Virus record (IMG/VR): IMGVR_UViG_3300001679_000073
Span: 1 to 22,932 of that record
Direction: 5' to 3' (one strand)
Source: a virus
DNA: 22,932 nucleotides
This document shows, piece by piece, positions 1-8,420 of the stretch. The position numbers were made by a program, and so were the translations under genes. The notes under the pieces are model-generated. The model had not been told where the DNA came from. It was given only the letters and a program-made list of their open reading frames with translations, and did no database searches. Within the stretch, counting starts at the first letter, position 1. Each line of letters begins with the position of its first letter.

Positions 1-199
1 CTAAACCTTTTCTAATGAAGATAATTGCAGGAGCTTCATATTCTCCAACTGCATCACCTACCTTAACACGTAGCTTTCCAACTGACAGTAAGTGCTGATG
101 GTCAAAGGTATGTGAGTGACCACCCATTTCATCACCAATATGCTCTAATTCAATCTGACGAATCCAAACATTAGAAACAATATTAATCTTGTCCTTCAT
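1..199 (-). CDS. Cupin-like phage protein, C-terminus cut by window edge
   Basis: The first 66 residues are visible, starting at an ATG at 199 with AGAGGTG just upstream as ribosome binding site; the reading frame stays open to the window edge. The visible part has a GGHSH segment (residues 26-30), a following DHQH (33-36), then the short beta-strand pattern LLSVGKLRVKVGD and EAPAIIFI. This matches the first half of the metal-binding cupin fold, in which clustered histidines hold a metal. Small cupin proteins of this kind occur in phage structural regions, but their role is not known to me. It follows the 107-aa gene with no spacer (that gene's stop begins two bases beyond this ATG) and is the last visible gene of the operon. 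The family call is from motif only; no enzyme activity can be assigned. Confidence 0.6.
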   Translation of the reverse strand, partial: MKDKINIVSNVWIRQIELEHIGDEMGGHSHTFDHQHLLSVGKLRVKVGDAVGEYEAPAIIFIRKGL

Positions 200-200
200 G

Positions 201-524
201 CTACACCTCTGTTATGTTAGTCACCCCTAGTGAAGTTAAGAAGTCTAAGTTAGGCGTTAGGTCGTCGTTCAGTACCACATCGTCACAAGTGATTACTTCA
301 CCTAACTCACCCTCATATTCTACTGAATATCTAGGCACTGACCACTTGCATACTTCTTCTACCGTCACAGGGTCACGAGTAGGGTCTTCAATTTTATTAA
401 GTTGTTCAACAATAGCCTCACAGTCAATCTCAATTAGACCTGATTCTATCGGTGTGCCTTGTACAGTTAAAGCTAGGCACTCACCAGAGTACGTATTAAT
501 TGTATATTTAATATAGTGTCTCAT
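201..524 (-). CDS. Hypothetical protein, 107 aa, acidic
   Basis: I do not recognise a family. The ATG at 524 has a strong AAGGAG site seven bases upstream, and that site lies across the stop codon of the tail-fibre gene, so the two are probably translated together. The protein is acidic, predicted mostly beta with charged loops, and has no signal peptide or membrane segment. Its place directly after the tail fibre and before a cupin-like protein suggests a tail accessory or fibre-assembly factor, but that rests on position alone. Codon use looks like that of its neighbours. Confidence 0.75.
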   Translation of the reverse strand: MRHYIKYTINTYSGECLALTVQGTPIESGLIEIDCEAIVEQLNKIEDPTRDPVTVEEVCKWSVPRYSVEYEGELGEVITCDDVVLNDDLTPNLDFLTSLGVTNITEV

Positions 525-534
525 TTTTATCTCC

Positions 535-1572
535 TTACGATACGGTCATGTACTTATATGCAAATCTGCCGTAAAAATTACTTTTTACCGAAGAACCATC
601 CCTTTCGACACGCCAACCTGCTTGGTAGCTAGTACCGGGATACGATGCCACAGACTTCCCAGAGTTAGAGCCTACAATAGCCTCTAAATGTTGGCGTTCA
701 GGATTAGACCAACCATTACCATTAACCTTAATATGCGGAGTAAAGTTCAATCCCGAAGAGTTCTGATATAAGGTTATAGAGTTGGATAGAAAAGTAGTAG
801 TTGATGAATAAATAGTGACTGTACTTCCACCTGCAGCAGGTGTTGCCCAAGTTGCTGTTCCTGCTGATGAATACTTCAAGAATTGTCCTGAAGAGCCACC
901 ACTTGGAATGTGCTTGCTACCACTGCCTGTAGGATGAGAGTAGTTGTTAGCGCTTGTAGCAATACCGTCTAGTTTAGTGTTGTCTGCTGTAGTAAAGCTC
1001 TTCTCTGTCAAGCCATTGTTACCTACACTATAAGTAGTGTCTGTAAATACTGCGCCAGAAGGAACATTGGTCTGCACTTGAGAATCATCAACTTTTCCGT
1101 TTAGTTGTGTTTGAATAGATGATGTAACACCGTCTACATAATTTAACTCTGCTGTAGTGGCAGTACACCCATCTAATAGGTTTATTTCTGAAGCGGTTGA
1201 TGTCACTCCGTCCAAGATATTAATTTCTGATGTAGATGATGTAACACCGTCTAACTTATTAATCTCTGCTGTAGTTGATGTAACACCATCTAAGATGTTT
1301 ATTTCTGAAGCGGTTGATGTAACACCATCTAAGATGTTTATTTCCGCTGTAGTAGCTGTTACGCCATCTAGTAAGTTTAACTCAGCAGGTGTAGATGTGA
1401 CAATAACACCATCAATCTCTAGGTCCGTTAAATCAGGTGAAATCTGAGCGCCACCATCTAACAGGTTATCAATAGTATCGAAGTTAGTATTTACTTTGCC
1501 ACCCCACGTATTTTGAGATGCTCCAACTTCAGGTTTAGTTAATCCGTATGTACTTGTAGTAGCGTCAGCCAT
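535..1572 (-). CDS. Tail fibre protein with tandem LDGVT repeats
   Basis: This 345-aa protein is probably the distal tail fibre. The N-terminus (residues 7-40, with [28 protein letters not shown]) is the segment common at the start of phage fibres that docks to the tail. Residues 66-157 are seven tandem 13-residue units of the type [13 protein letters not shown], a repeat typical of fibre shafts. Residues 158-240 are Gly/Ser/Thr-rich, and the C-terminal 100 residues are a distinct beta-rich tip with several aromatic residues, presumably for receptor contact. No catalytic motif or self-cleaving chaperone is seen. The ATG at 1572 has an AAAGAGGT ribosome site. It lies downstream of capsid genes and upstream of a 107-aa unknown that overlaps its stop region. 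Trimer formation is expected from the family, not shown here. Confidence 0.88.
   Translation of the reverse strand: MADATTSTYGLTKPEVGASQNTWGGKVNTNFDTIDNLLDGGAQISPDLTDLEIDGVIVTSTPAELNLLDGVTATTAEINILDGVTSTASEINILDGVTSTTAEINKLDGVTSSTSEINILDGVTSTASEINLLDGCTATTAELNYVDGVTSSIQTQLNGKVDDSQVQTNVPSGAVFTDTTYSVGNNGLTEKSFTTADNTKLDGIATSANNYSHPTGSGSKHIPSGGSSGQFLKYSSAGTATWATPAAGGSTVTIYSSTTTFLSNSITLYQNSSGLNFTPHIKVNGNGWSNPERQHLEAIVGSNSGKSVASYPGTSYQAGWRVERDGSSVKSNFYGRFAYKYMTVS
1102..1377 (-). repeat. Seven tandem 39-bp coding repeats in the tail-fibre shaft
   Basis: Seven consecutive units of 39 bp encode 13-residue repeats with the core LDGVT followed by a Ser/Thr/Ala stretch and a Glu-Ile/Leu-Asn pair. Some units are nearly identical in DNA; for instance, two share the segment reading tgaagcggttgatgt on the plus strand. 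Others have drifted (one has Cys instead of Val, one YVDGVT). A degenerate unit with a two-residue insertion may precede them (residues 51-65). The regular phase with no interruptions argues for a structural shaft whose length can change by recombination between units. Confidence 0.9.
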
Positions 1573-1583
1573 GTTTTACCTCT

Positions 1584-1874
1584 TTAAAATTTACCTTTCC
1601 ACACTCTCAGTTTATCGAAATCACCACTGAGTAGCATCTTCTTAACAACGTCTTTTCTAGCTTCGACATCATCCCATTTAACGCCTAGTTTATCACAAAC
1701 TTGCCTGAGTAGATGGATAGGTATGCTACCCGCTAATCTACTCTCACCGGTCTGTCCAAACCCACGTCTATTTATCTCTGCAACACGGTCTAAATAAGGT
1801 TGGTTTGAATAAGTGCTTTCGACAATAATCTTCTGTTTCTTCTCGTCAAAACTTACCTTTTCACCTATCTTCAT
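1584..1874 (-). CDS. Small conserved-type phage protein, 96 aa, function unknown
   Basis: The first half is charged and beta-like (residues 1-20), the centre carries GESRLAGSIPIHLLRQVCDKLGV, and the C-terminal part is helical and basic. I recall similar GSIP-containing small proteins beside capsid or tail genes in other podophages, but cannot name the family. The ATG at 1874 overlaps the TGA of the preceding 62-aa gene as ATGA, so the two are translationally coupled. Position between capsid and tail fibre suggests a head-completion or tail-linking role; this is inference only. Confidence 0.72.
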   Translation of the reverse strand: MKIGEKVSFDEKKQKIIVESTYSNQPYLDRVAEINRRGFGQTGESRLAGSIPIHLLRQVCDKLGVKWDDVEARKDVVKKMLLSGDFDKLRVWKGKF

Positions 1875-2059
1875 TTCTGAGCCTTTTTAGGTGTTGCTTG
1901 CTTCTTTTTGGCAATAACTCTAAGTCTAAAGTCACGACCTGCTTCTTTATCCATCTTCTTAACAATATCGACCTCTTCCTTTGATGCGGTAACGATTTCG
2001 CCTTGATAATTAGTTTTTCCATTTAGGAAAATATTTGGTGTTAGGATTTCTACTTTCAT
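1871..2059 (-). CDS. Small basic protein, 62 aa, downstream of capsid
   Basis: A short protein with a beta-like N-terminus (MKVEILTPNIF) and a Lys-rich C-terminal tail (KKKQATPKKAQK). The ATG at 2059 follows an AAGGAG site that comes directly after the terminator hairpin behind the capsid gene. Its stop overlaps the start of the 96-aa gene by ATGA. Short basic proteins at this place can be head decoration or head-tail joining factors, but no family match is visible, so the function is left open. Confidence 0.7.
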   Translation of the reverse strand: MKVEILTPNIFLNGKTNYQGEIVTASKEEVDIVKKMDKEAGRDFRLRVIAKKKQATPKKAQK

Positions 2060-2074
2060 ATTTATCTCCTTAGT

Positions 2075-2101
2075 AAAAAGGGCAGTCAGACCGCCCCTTT
2101 T
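2075..2101 (-). terminator. Rho-independent-type hairpin after the major capsid gene
   Basis: Read on the minus strand, the segment forms a stem of about 11 pairs (AAAAGGGGCGG with CTGCCCTTTTT, including two G-U pairs) and a loop of about five bases, ending in a run of five T. It begins nine bases after the capsid stop codon, and the ribosome site of the next gene starts about five bases beyond it. The near symmetry also gives a hairpin on the plus strand. With genes continuing downstream in the same direction, it is more likely a partial terminator or RNA-stabilising stem than the end of the operon. Confidence 0.75.
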
Positions 2102-2109
2102 ATTACATC

Positions 2110-3060
2110 TTAGCTAGTTGAACAATCTACAATCATTGCTGATGCAGCTTCGTTCTTACAAACAAGAGTAAGCTCAGTAAGCACTTGGCGCTTAGTTGAG
2201 TCACCTGTCTTCGCAAGAGCAGTGTTCTTAGTAGGACGTAATGCAGCACATGACCACATATCGTTCTGCATGATGAATACGTCACGACCACGGTTTTCAC
2301 GAGTCGGAGTAAATTCAACAGTACCCCATGGAGTTACATAAACGTCTAATGACTTAACAACTTTCTTATCACCTGCTTGTACAGAAGAGCGTTGGTTGTT
2401 GTTACCTGTGAAACCTAATGCAATATTCATTTGGTATGCTGAAAGGTAAACTGAGTCAGGACGACCACCATTTTCCCAAATAGACTGCATCGCTGAATCG
2501 AAGTCTGCTTGAGTGAATGCTGTTTGTGCGCCATCTGTACGAGCATTAGTACCGTCACCTGCAGCATTTGCGCCACCTGTTCCTTTATTAGTGATGTTAG
2601 ATGTCATCCAAGATGAAACACCTGCTAATTCACGAGCAACTGTTGCAGAACCTGCAACTCTAGCGTTGTTAGCGAATAAAGCCTTCTCGATGTCTAATTT
2701 TTGCTCTTTAGCAATCTTTAGAGTTTGGTAAGCCATTTCAGCAGAACGACCTGCTTTATCAAGACCTTCATCAGTATCAGGGATAGTTACAGCATTCTTA
2801 AAGATTTGCGTGTAGTTACCAAGACGAGATGTGCCTGTCATTGCATTAGCAACAGTATCGTCACCTTCAATGTGTTTGTTGTCTGCTGAAGCACGTAATG
2901 AGTCAGTCTGCCACTCATGGTAAGTGTTAGATGCTTTTACTTTTTTTAATGATGAATAGAATGGTGTCTCTTCAGGGGAAATGTTGTAGATTACGTTTTC
3001 CAAGTCCTCACGGATACCATTTGCGTCATAGCTATCAAATGTATTTGATGGTTGTGCCAT
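2110..3060 (-). CDS. Major capsid protein, DUF5309 / SU10 type
   Basis: This 316-aa protein is the shell subunit. The N-terminus (TFDSYDANGIREDLENVIYNISPEETPF) and the following TPFYSSLKKVKASNTYHEWQTD pattern are typical of the SU10-type major head protein family (DUF5309), an HK97-fold capsid found in podophages with SU10- or P22-like neighbours. Further family-like parts are the acidic helix around residues 95-130 and the C-terminal half with RPDSVYLSAYQMN, VKSLDVYVTPWGTVEF and a final beta segment. There is no sign of a fused protease or decoration domain. The ATG at 3060 has an AAAGGAG ribosome site, in keeping with high expression. It sits directly downstream of the scaffold gene and is followed by a terminator hairpin, a common arrangement for the most abundant virion protein. 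Confidence 0.92.
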   Translation of the reverse strand: MAQPSNTFDSYDANGIREDLENVIYNISPEETPFYSSLKKVKASNTYHEWQTDSLRASADNKHIEGDDTVANAMTGTSRLGNYTQIFKNAVTIPDTDEGLDKAGRSAEMAYQTLKIAKEQKLDIEKALFANNARVAGSATVARELAGVSSWMTSNITNKGTGGANAAGDGTNARTDGAQTAFTQADFDSAMQSIWENGGRPDSVYLSAYQMNIALGFTGNNNQRSSVQAGDKKVVKSLDVYVTPWGTVEFTPTRENRGRDVFIMQNDMWSCAALRPTKNTALAKTGDSTKRQVLTELTLVCKNEAASAMIVDCSTS

Positions 3061-3075
3061 GTTATTACTCCTTTA

Positions 3076-4086
3076 TTAGGTATTTAAAATTAAACCAAGT
3101 GCGTCATTTATATCACCTGATTTTTGTAGTTTTGCCTTTTGGCGTTTACGAACTTTCGTAGCAGAATCATTAACTCTTTTAGCGCCCGCTTTAACGAGAG
3201 GTCTAGCTTTCTTAGTCTTAGCGACTGCCTTAGCCTTACCTGACATTATATCACGGTATTTCATAGCATCATGTAGCACCTGAATAGCACGATGGTCCAT
3301 CACTTGCCCGATTTCATCGGGTGTGTAGCCATAGTGTTCACTTCCTACTTGTACTAATCTCTCCTTAATTTTGCTTGCTGTATTAGAGTTGGCAAATTCA
3401 GGAATCTTCTGTTGTAAGGTTTGCATCTCTTGCTTTAGATAAGTCTGTTTGGCAACTTTCTCAGCTTGTGTAGTCTGTTGACTAACTTGCTGCAATTGCG
3501 CCATCTGATTATCATAAGACACCTTACTCTCATCGTAGTTTAACTTTTGTTCCATGTAACCGATAGGGTCACTGTCGAAAAGCTCTCTCGATGGTGGAGT
3601 TGGTGCTTGTGCTACGCCTCCCTGTTGAAGCTGCTGATAAAGTTTATTTATCTGCTGTCGTTCGTTTAATAGAGCAGAATAGACTTGTTCAGCTTCTTTA
3701 CGTTGCTGTGCAGCCTCTTGCATACCCTTTTGGACGTATTTCTGTCCGCTATAGCCTTGCTTTAGTTCATCAAGCGTTACTTCTACGTCATTCCCATCAA
3801 CCTTGACAGTAATGTTAGAAGGCGCTTCTTGAACGGCATCCTCTACTTGGTCTTCGTATTCGTCCGCCTCTTCAACTTCATCTTCCGATTCTGCATCATA
3901 GTCTTCTTCCTCAGCTTCCGTATCCTCGACATCATCAGACTCAGCAGACTCTTCTACATCTGTAGCCTCATCTGTTATCTGAGATTCTTCTTCAGTTGTC
4001 TCAATTACTTCTTCTGTTGGAGCAATAATGCTCTCAATGGCAGATTCAATACTGCCGTCATTTTCTATAGTTTCAGTCGTTTCCAC
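3076..4086 (-). CDS. Capsid scaffolding protein
   Basis: This 336-aa protein has the expected scaffold architecture. Residues 25-85 are extremely acidic (mostly Glu and Asp). Residues 91-135 carry the pattern NITVKVDGNDVEVTLDELKQ followed by GYSGQKYVQKGM and a Gln-rich helix, seen in many phage scaffolds. Residues 120-240 are predicted coiled coil rich in Gln, and the last 60 residues are strongly basic with a final SGDINDALGLIL helix that would contact the capsid shell. The start is GTG at 4086, with AGGGGAAA placed correctly upstream; there is no in-frame ATG before residue 122, so GTG is the likely true start. It is placed between portal and capsid genes. No protease domain is visible, so the scaffold may leave intact or be cut by an unseen factor. 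Confidence 0.88.
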   Translation of the reverse strand: METTETIENDGSIESAIESIIAPTEEVIETTEEESQITDEATDVEESAESDDVEDTEAEEEDYDAESEDEVEEADEYEDQVEDAVQEAPSNITVKVDGNDVEVTLDELKQGYSGQKYVQKGMQEAAQQRKEAEQVYSALLNERQQINKLYQQLQQGGVAQAPTPPSRELFDSDPIGYMEQKLNYDESKVSYDNQMAQLQQVSQQTTQAEKVAKQTYLKQEMQTLQQKIPEFANSNTASKIKERLVQVGSEHYGYTPDEIGQVMDHRAIQVLHDAMKYRDIMSGKAKAVAKTKKARPLVKAGAKRVNDSATKVRKRQKAKLQKSGDINDALGLILNT

Positions 4087-4107
4087 GGTGCTGTTTCCCC
4101 TATATAT

Positions 4108-4338
4108 TTACTTACGTTTACGCTCACTAATCTTATGGTCGTCTATGACGCTATTCATGTGACTAGTTATGCTATCAAGCGCACGAACTATATCATGCGC
4201 ATCATCACGCTCTTCCGTAGTGGAATGAGCATCCATGAAGACCAATACTTGCCTCTCCATGACTTCAGTAATAACGTCTTTAAAAGTGTCGTCATTCATC
4301 AATGTCTTTATTCTAGCAGATTTTTCCTTAATATTCAT
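4108..4338 (-). CDS. Small helical protein, 76 aa, between portal and scaffold
   Basis: The protein is predicted nearly all helical and highly charged, with the pattern NDDTFKDVITEV, then EERDDAHDIVRALDSI and a C-terminal basic tail. Small helical proteins with a similar R-AL-I pattern are common beside portal genes in tailed phages, where they have no agreed function. The ATG at 4338 lies nine bases beyond the portal stop, and the ribosome site is weak, so it may depend on translation of the portal. No enzyme motif is present. Confidence 0.72.
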   Translation of the reverse strand: MNIKEKSARIKTLMNDDTFKDVITEVMERQVLVFMDAHSTTEERDDAHDIVRALDSITSHMNSVIDDHKISERKRK

Positions 4339-4347
4339 ATACTTAGG

Positions 4348-6441
4348 TTAGAATCTTCCTCCTGTAACAGCCTGTGTTGGTTGCTGTTGTGGGTATCTTG
4401 GTTCGTTCTGCATTTGCTTAATTCTAGCTATGTCTACGCTTGTACCATGGTTGCCTAAAATCTTGGCAGCATCTACAAGTAAGTCTTGGTCCATTTGGTC
4501 TCTCTTACGGTCATCCTCTGAGATAGCCTTCTGTGCCTCAATCTCTAACTTCATCATATCTGTTTGAGCTTTAGCGTTTGCCTTGATTGTTTCAGCTTCT
4601 ACAATTGCTTGTGCTTCAGGAGAAGGTTGTGGCTGACCTTGAGCTTGTTGCTGTTGAGCGATTAACTGTTGCTCTTGCTCAGGTGTCATAGGGTTAAAGT
4701 ATCTATCAGTATTTCTAACACCTGCAAGGACTAACATATCAGCCAAAGTATTACGCATACCTGTCATCGTCACAAGACCATTGCTAGGTCCGTAAGCTTG
4801 CCAAATCTGCATCTGTGTTTGGAATGCTTGGTTGAGTGCTGCGTGCTTATTCTCTTCTTTTCCTGTGCCTAATCCAACATTTACTGTCACATCCATAGCA
4901 TTGTTCCAAGAACGCGGGTCAATCGGTACATATTGTCCGTTTAAACGCATCATGGTCTCTTCACAGCTATTTTCTACTAGAAGGTTAAGCATTAACTTAA
5001 ATAGACGCTTCATGCCACCCTCGGCAATATTTCGAGCTATTACTTCAATTTGACCTGCGCCTTGTTGAGCTGTTAGTTGTGCTGCGGTTGCTGTAGAGTT
5101 TGCCAAAGCATTAGGGTCTAATCCCATACTTGCTTTAGTTACACCTGTTTTAACCTGAATCTCATCATCTAAGTATTGCATTGCAACAAGTGTTTGACCT
5201 GCTACAAAAGGAATTGCGTTTGCTTGAATAGCGCCTTGTACCTTGACTCTTCTAATTGAGCCAATCTCGTTATTCATTATGTCATCCATGTTCACTTGAC
5301 CTTCAACAACATCAATAGACGGGTTGTTTACAAGTGCTACGTTATCCATCATGCCACGTAACATAGCAGTAGATGAATCTTGGTCGTTCATAATTAGGTC
5401 GGCTATAGAGCGTCCAAAGAATGTATGTGGCTCAGGGTCAATCTCGAACACAGCAAAAGGTACATCACCCCATGGTTCAAAGTCTAGTAATTCTTTATTG
5501 CCACCACCTAATATAAAGCGGTGCATAGTTGCTTGTCCTGTTCCGTAGACATCCATCTTCATGTAAGCCTCTGTAACTTCTACAAGCTTCATTGAAGGGT
5601 CTTGCGAATGCTCTTCACCATCGTCTGAATAGCCATTACGTTCAAATGCTTCTGCGTCTGAGAATGTATCGTCTGTTGCGTTGCCTGATAATTCAGATAC
5701 CACATCGAAGTCATAACCCATAGCCACTAAGTCACCAACACGCATTTCCGTCTTGTGGGCGACAACATAAGCGTCTTTCACACTCTTAGCGTTTCTATCC
5801 ACAAAGAACTCTTCGGGTGGAACTGACTCAACACATAGCTTACCTGTATCTTTCTTATGGCTAATCTTTAACTCATACTTAGGCATTTCAACTTCCATGC
5901 CAAACGAATCCGCTGACATTTCCATCTCAGTAGATTGCTCGATTACCGTTACATTATCGTCATTAACAATAACAGACATCTCTTCTTCAGTAAGATTTGA
6001 GTATGTATGTATTGTTGCTTCTGAATAGTCTTCCCAATATACCTTTAATACGCCCGTTTTCTTCACTAGAGCGTCATGTATTGCATCATTAAGCAAAGTG
6101 TATCCGTTTAGCTCTTGGAAGCGGTAATGAGCATATTTGGTAGCTTGGTCAGCACTTGACACATCCTCTTGTGAGGTTGGTACATATTCAACAGGATTCT
6201 CTGATGATAAGAACACTCTCATAAGACTTGGCTTGATAGCACGGATAGTATCACGTACTTTAGTTGCTACAATCTTAGAGCGTCCCTCTTCCTCGCCAAT
6301 ATCTACTTCACCTTCAAAATAACGCTGTGCCTTAATGCGGTCTTCTGATATTTCACCTTCTACAAAGTCAACAGCCTCACTAACAGCATCACTTACAATG
6401 CCTTGGATGTCGTCTTCGCTCATTTGCTTTAATTCTGCCAT
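4348..6441 (-). CDS. Portal protein, P22-like
   Basis: This 697-aa protein forms the twelve-fold ring at one capsid vertex through which DNA is packaged and released. The N-terminal helical part with AQRYFEGEVDIGEEEGRSKI and IRAIKPSLMRVFLSSENPVEY, followed by a GVLKVYWEDY strand, matches the P22-type portal family; the length is close to that of P22 gp1 (725 aa). Later segments include a stem-like region with RSIADLIMNDQDSSTAMLRG and NNPSIDVVEG. The last 113 residues begin with a Gln-rich stretch and continue as a charged helix, compatible with the long helical barrel of P22-type portals. ATG at 6441 has TAGGAT upstream. It is followed by a small helical protein, scaffold and capsid, the classic head-gene order. 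Confidence 0.92.
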   Translation of the reverse strand: MAELKQMSEDDIQGIVSDAVSEAVDFVEGEISEDRIKAQRYFEGEVDIGEEEGRSKIVATKVRDTIRAIKPSLMRVFLSSENPVEYVPTSQEDVSSADQATKYAHYRFQELNGYTLLNDAIHDALVKKTGVLKVYWEDYSEATIHTYSNLTEEEMSVIVNDDNVTVIEQSTEMEMSADSFGMEVEMPKYELKISHKKDTGKLCVESVPPEEFFVDRNAKSVKDAYVVAHKTEMRVGDLVAMGYDFDVVSELSGNATDDTFSDAEAFERNGYSDDGEEHSQDPSMKLVEVTEAYMKMDVYGTGQATMHRFILGGGNKELLDFEPWGDVPFAVFEIDPEPHTFFGRSIADLIMNDQDSSTAMLRGMMDNVALVNNPSIDVVEGQVNMDDIMNNEIGSIRRVKVQGAIQANAIPFVAGQTLVAMQYLDDEIQVKTGVTKASMGLDPNALANSTATAAQLTAQQGAGQIEVIARNIAEGGMKRLFKLMLNLLVENSCEETMMRLNGQYVPIDPRSWNNAMDVTVNVGLGTGKEENKHAALNQAFQTQMQIWQAYGPSNGLVTMTGMRNTLADMLVLAGVRNTDRYFNPMTPEQEQQLIAQQQQAQGQPQPSPEAQAIVEAETIKANAKAQTDMMKLEIEAQKAISEDDRKRDQMDQDLLVDAAKILGNHGTSVDIARIKQMQNEPRYPQQQPTQAVTGGRF

Positions 6442-6449
6442 GTTTTATC

Positions 6450-8420
6450 CTATTTTCCAAACAAGTTCATTAGACCTGTGCCGATATCGCCACCTTCTTT
6501 ACCTGACTCAAACTGCACTGCTCTCTCTGCTCCTCTTGTAAATGCCCCTGTAAACTTACCAAGCTTATCCTGAATTGTACTCATTAGAGAGTTATCTACT
6601 AACGCTTTTCTGACAAAATCAGGGTCTTCTGATATTAGTAATTGTATCAAACTAGTTCTTTGTTCGTGAGACATTTCAGGTGTTAAATCTTTAACAATAT
6701 TTGACACTAATCCTAGTGTAGCAGACGGGTCTCCTTGAGCAGCTCGTGTAGCTAATGCAAGGTATCCTGATGCCTGTTGTTGGTTAGATGTTGTTGTTCC
6801 ACCTAACACTACATTCTTAGTGTTTAAAGCCTGACCTGAAATGTGTGCCTTCTCTAATAAATCTTCTATCTTCTCTTCAGGGAAAATAGTTCTCATCATA
6901 GAGTTTTCCTTCGTGCCTTCTTCAGCGACCTTTCTCATGTATGTTGGCTCTTTACTCCTATGACGTAGTGCGTTCATAGCACCCATTCTAAATGCTTTCA
7001 ATACTTGAGAGTTTTCCACTGTAGGAGATACACCGATTAGGTTCTCCATATCTACAGCCAACTCATCAGAGGGCTTAGTTAACGCGCCTCGACCCATCTT
7101 ATAAGCATCTCTCTGCCTTCTAATGTTTGATGCGTTCTGTCTTGTAGACTTTAGACGTGGTGAGAAATCATCTAATTGTTGTTTTAAAGATTTTTCTAGG
7201 TTGCTTAAAGGCTCGCCTAAAGCGCCCTTTCCTGAAGAATAAGCGCCACTTGTTGATTCTGATAAACTTCTACGCACAATCTCGGCATCTTCAAGTGTAG
7301 GCATTCTTACAATTTGCACTTCACCGTTATCGGCTATTTTGTAGAAAGGCACTAGACCTTTAGCCTGATAAATCTCACCTAGTAACTCTCTAGCGGATGG
7401 GAATCGTCTGATGGCATCCGCCACGGAATCTACAATCTCAGGCGTTAATTCCTGAGCATTGTCAAACGCACCTTTATATAATTTGCTCTCTTGCTTTTTA
7501 GCAATATCATCGCCAACTGTGTATGCTTTGTAAACATTTCCATCTACATTAGGTGTCATGCCTTCTTGCATATAGTCTTTTGCAGTCTCTCTAGTAGATA
7601 ATACTCTGTCTTGCAATTTAGTATCAATCTTACCAACATCCTCACCTAAATCTGCTCTTAGTGATTTAAGCACAGCGTGTAGTGTTGCGTTATCAGCAAC
7701 AATCTCACCGTTAGCAATTCCTCTTAATACATCGTCAGGGCTTCTTCCTGTAGTCTTAACCAATTCTTGCAATATAACAGAAATAGGCTCTACTGCCTTA
7801 TTGCCCATCATCTCATTAGCTTTAGTTAATACTTTATTAGTTAGTGCGCCACCTGAACTGAGTAATGCTGTTGTTGTGCCTGAGAATACAGTTCCCATCG
7901 CTGCACCCATAGGAATCCTAGTTAAATCTTTAACAACATCTTCTTCACCTGTGCCGTAAGCTGCTAATGCACCCTCTGCTGCGCCACGCTTAATTACGGG
8001 TTTAGCTTTTTGCATGAAATTAGCACCCTTTTGCGCAACATTAGCCGTTCTACCTGTAAGGTAGGCTGTAACTCCCATCTCATCACCGGGTATCGGGGAT
8101 AGATACGCTAATGCTGTTGGTGCAACCGCACCGAGTAATTCGTAAGAAATTGCTTCACCGGGGTAAGCCTCTTGATACGCATTAAGCTTATCCCTAATAC
8201 CGTCTCTAATTTCTTCATAAGAGCTTGTCTCTACCATTGACCTTGCAAAAGCTTCAATTTCATCAGCAAAACCTAGTGTCACTCCTTGGAATCCTGAACG
8301 AACCTGAGCTTTTTCTACTGTAGGTTTAGTGTCTGTATAAATGTCTCTACTACTAATGCTGTCCATGTGTTCATTATCGACACCATCAATAATTGCTTGC
8401 TGTAATGCAGATAATCCCAT
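6450..8420 (-). CDS. Large putative internal virion / DNA-ejection protein
   Basis: This 656-aa protein resembles phage internal or injection proteins. Residues 40-60 carry GFQGVTLGFADEIEAFARSM, a pattern I associate with ejected virion proteins of podophages. A YPGEAISYELLG segment (86-97) leads to Ala/Gly-rich stretches with EGALAAYGTGE (149-159) and MGAAMGTVFSGTTTALLSSG (171-190), which could insert into or cross a membrane. The rest is long, charged and mostly helical, with no catalytic motif. Its ATG at 8420 shares one base with the stop of the preceding gene (TAATG), with AAGGGG upstream. By place it corresponds to the P22 gp7/gp20/gp16 ejection group, though I see no direct similarity to a particular one. 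Function is inferred from pattern and location. Confidence 0.7.
   Translation of the reverse strand: MGLSALQQAIIDGVDNEHMDSISSRDIYTDTKPTVEKAQVRSGFQGVTLGFADEIEAFARSMVETSSYEEIRDGIRDKLNAYQEAYPGEAISYELLGAVAPTALAYLSPIPGDEMGVTAYLTGRTANVAQKGANFMQKAKPVIKRGAAEGALAAYGTGEEDVVKDLTRIPMGAAMGTVFSGTTTALLSSGGALTNKVLTKANEMMGNKAVEPISVILQELVKTTGRSPDDVLRGIANGEIVADNATLHAVLKSLRADLGEDVGKIDTKLQDRVLSTRETAKDYMQEGMTPNVDGNVYKAYTVGDDIAKKQESKLYKGAFDNAQELTPEIVDSVADAIRRFPSARELLGEIYQAKGLVPFYKIADNGEVQIVRMPTLEDAEIVRRSLSESTSGAYSSGKGALGEPLSNLEKSLKQQLDDFSPRLKSTRQNASNIRRQRDAYKMGRGALTKPSDELAVDMENLIGVSPTVENSQVLKAFRMGAMNALRHRSKEPTYMRKVAEEGTKENSMMRTIFPEEKIEDLLEKAHISGQALNTKNVVLGGTTTSNQQQASGYLALATRAAQGDPSATLGLVSNIVKDLTPEMSHEQRTSLIQLLISEDPDFVRKALVDNSLMSTIQDKLGKFTGAFTRGAERAVQFESGKEGGDIGTGLMNLFGK

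Noticed and set aside
1102-1377. Possible CRISPR array because of regularly spaced repeats
   Set aside because: The units are contiguous, in frame with a coding sequence, have no unique spacers, and translate to the known fibre-shaft type.
1157-1447. Plus-strand open frame of 96 codons
   Set aside because: It is the antisense reading of the 39-bp tail-fibre repeats, so its own repeats come from the real gene; there is no ribosome site or family likeness.
2133-2318. Second minus-strand frame of 61 codons inside the capsid gene
   Set aside because: It overlaps the capsid gene fully in another frame, is Leu/Val-rich without pattern, and has no support.
3829-4458. Plus-strand open frame of 209 codons rich in Phe, Ile and Leu
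   Set aside because: It lies opposite the acidic scaffold N-terminus, the small helical gene and the portal end; the apparent membrane-like composition is what Glu/Asp codons give in antisense.
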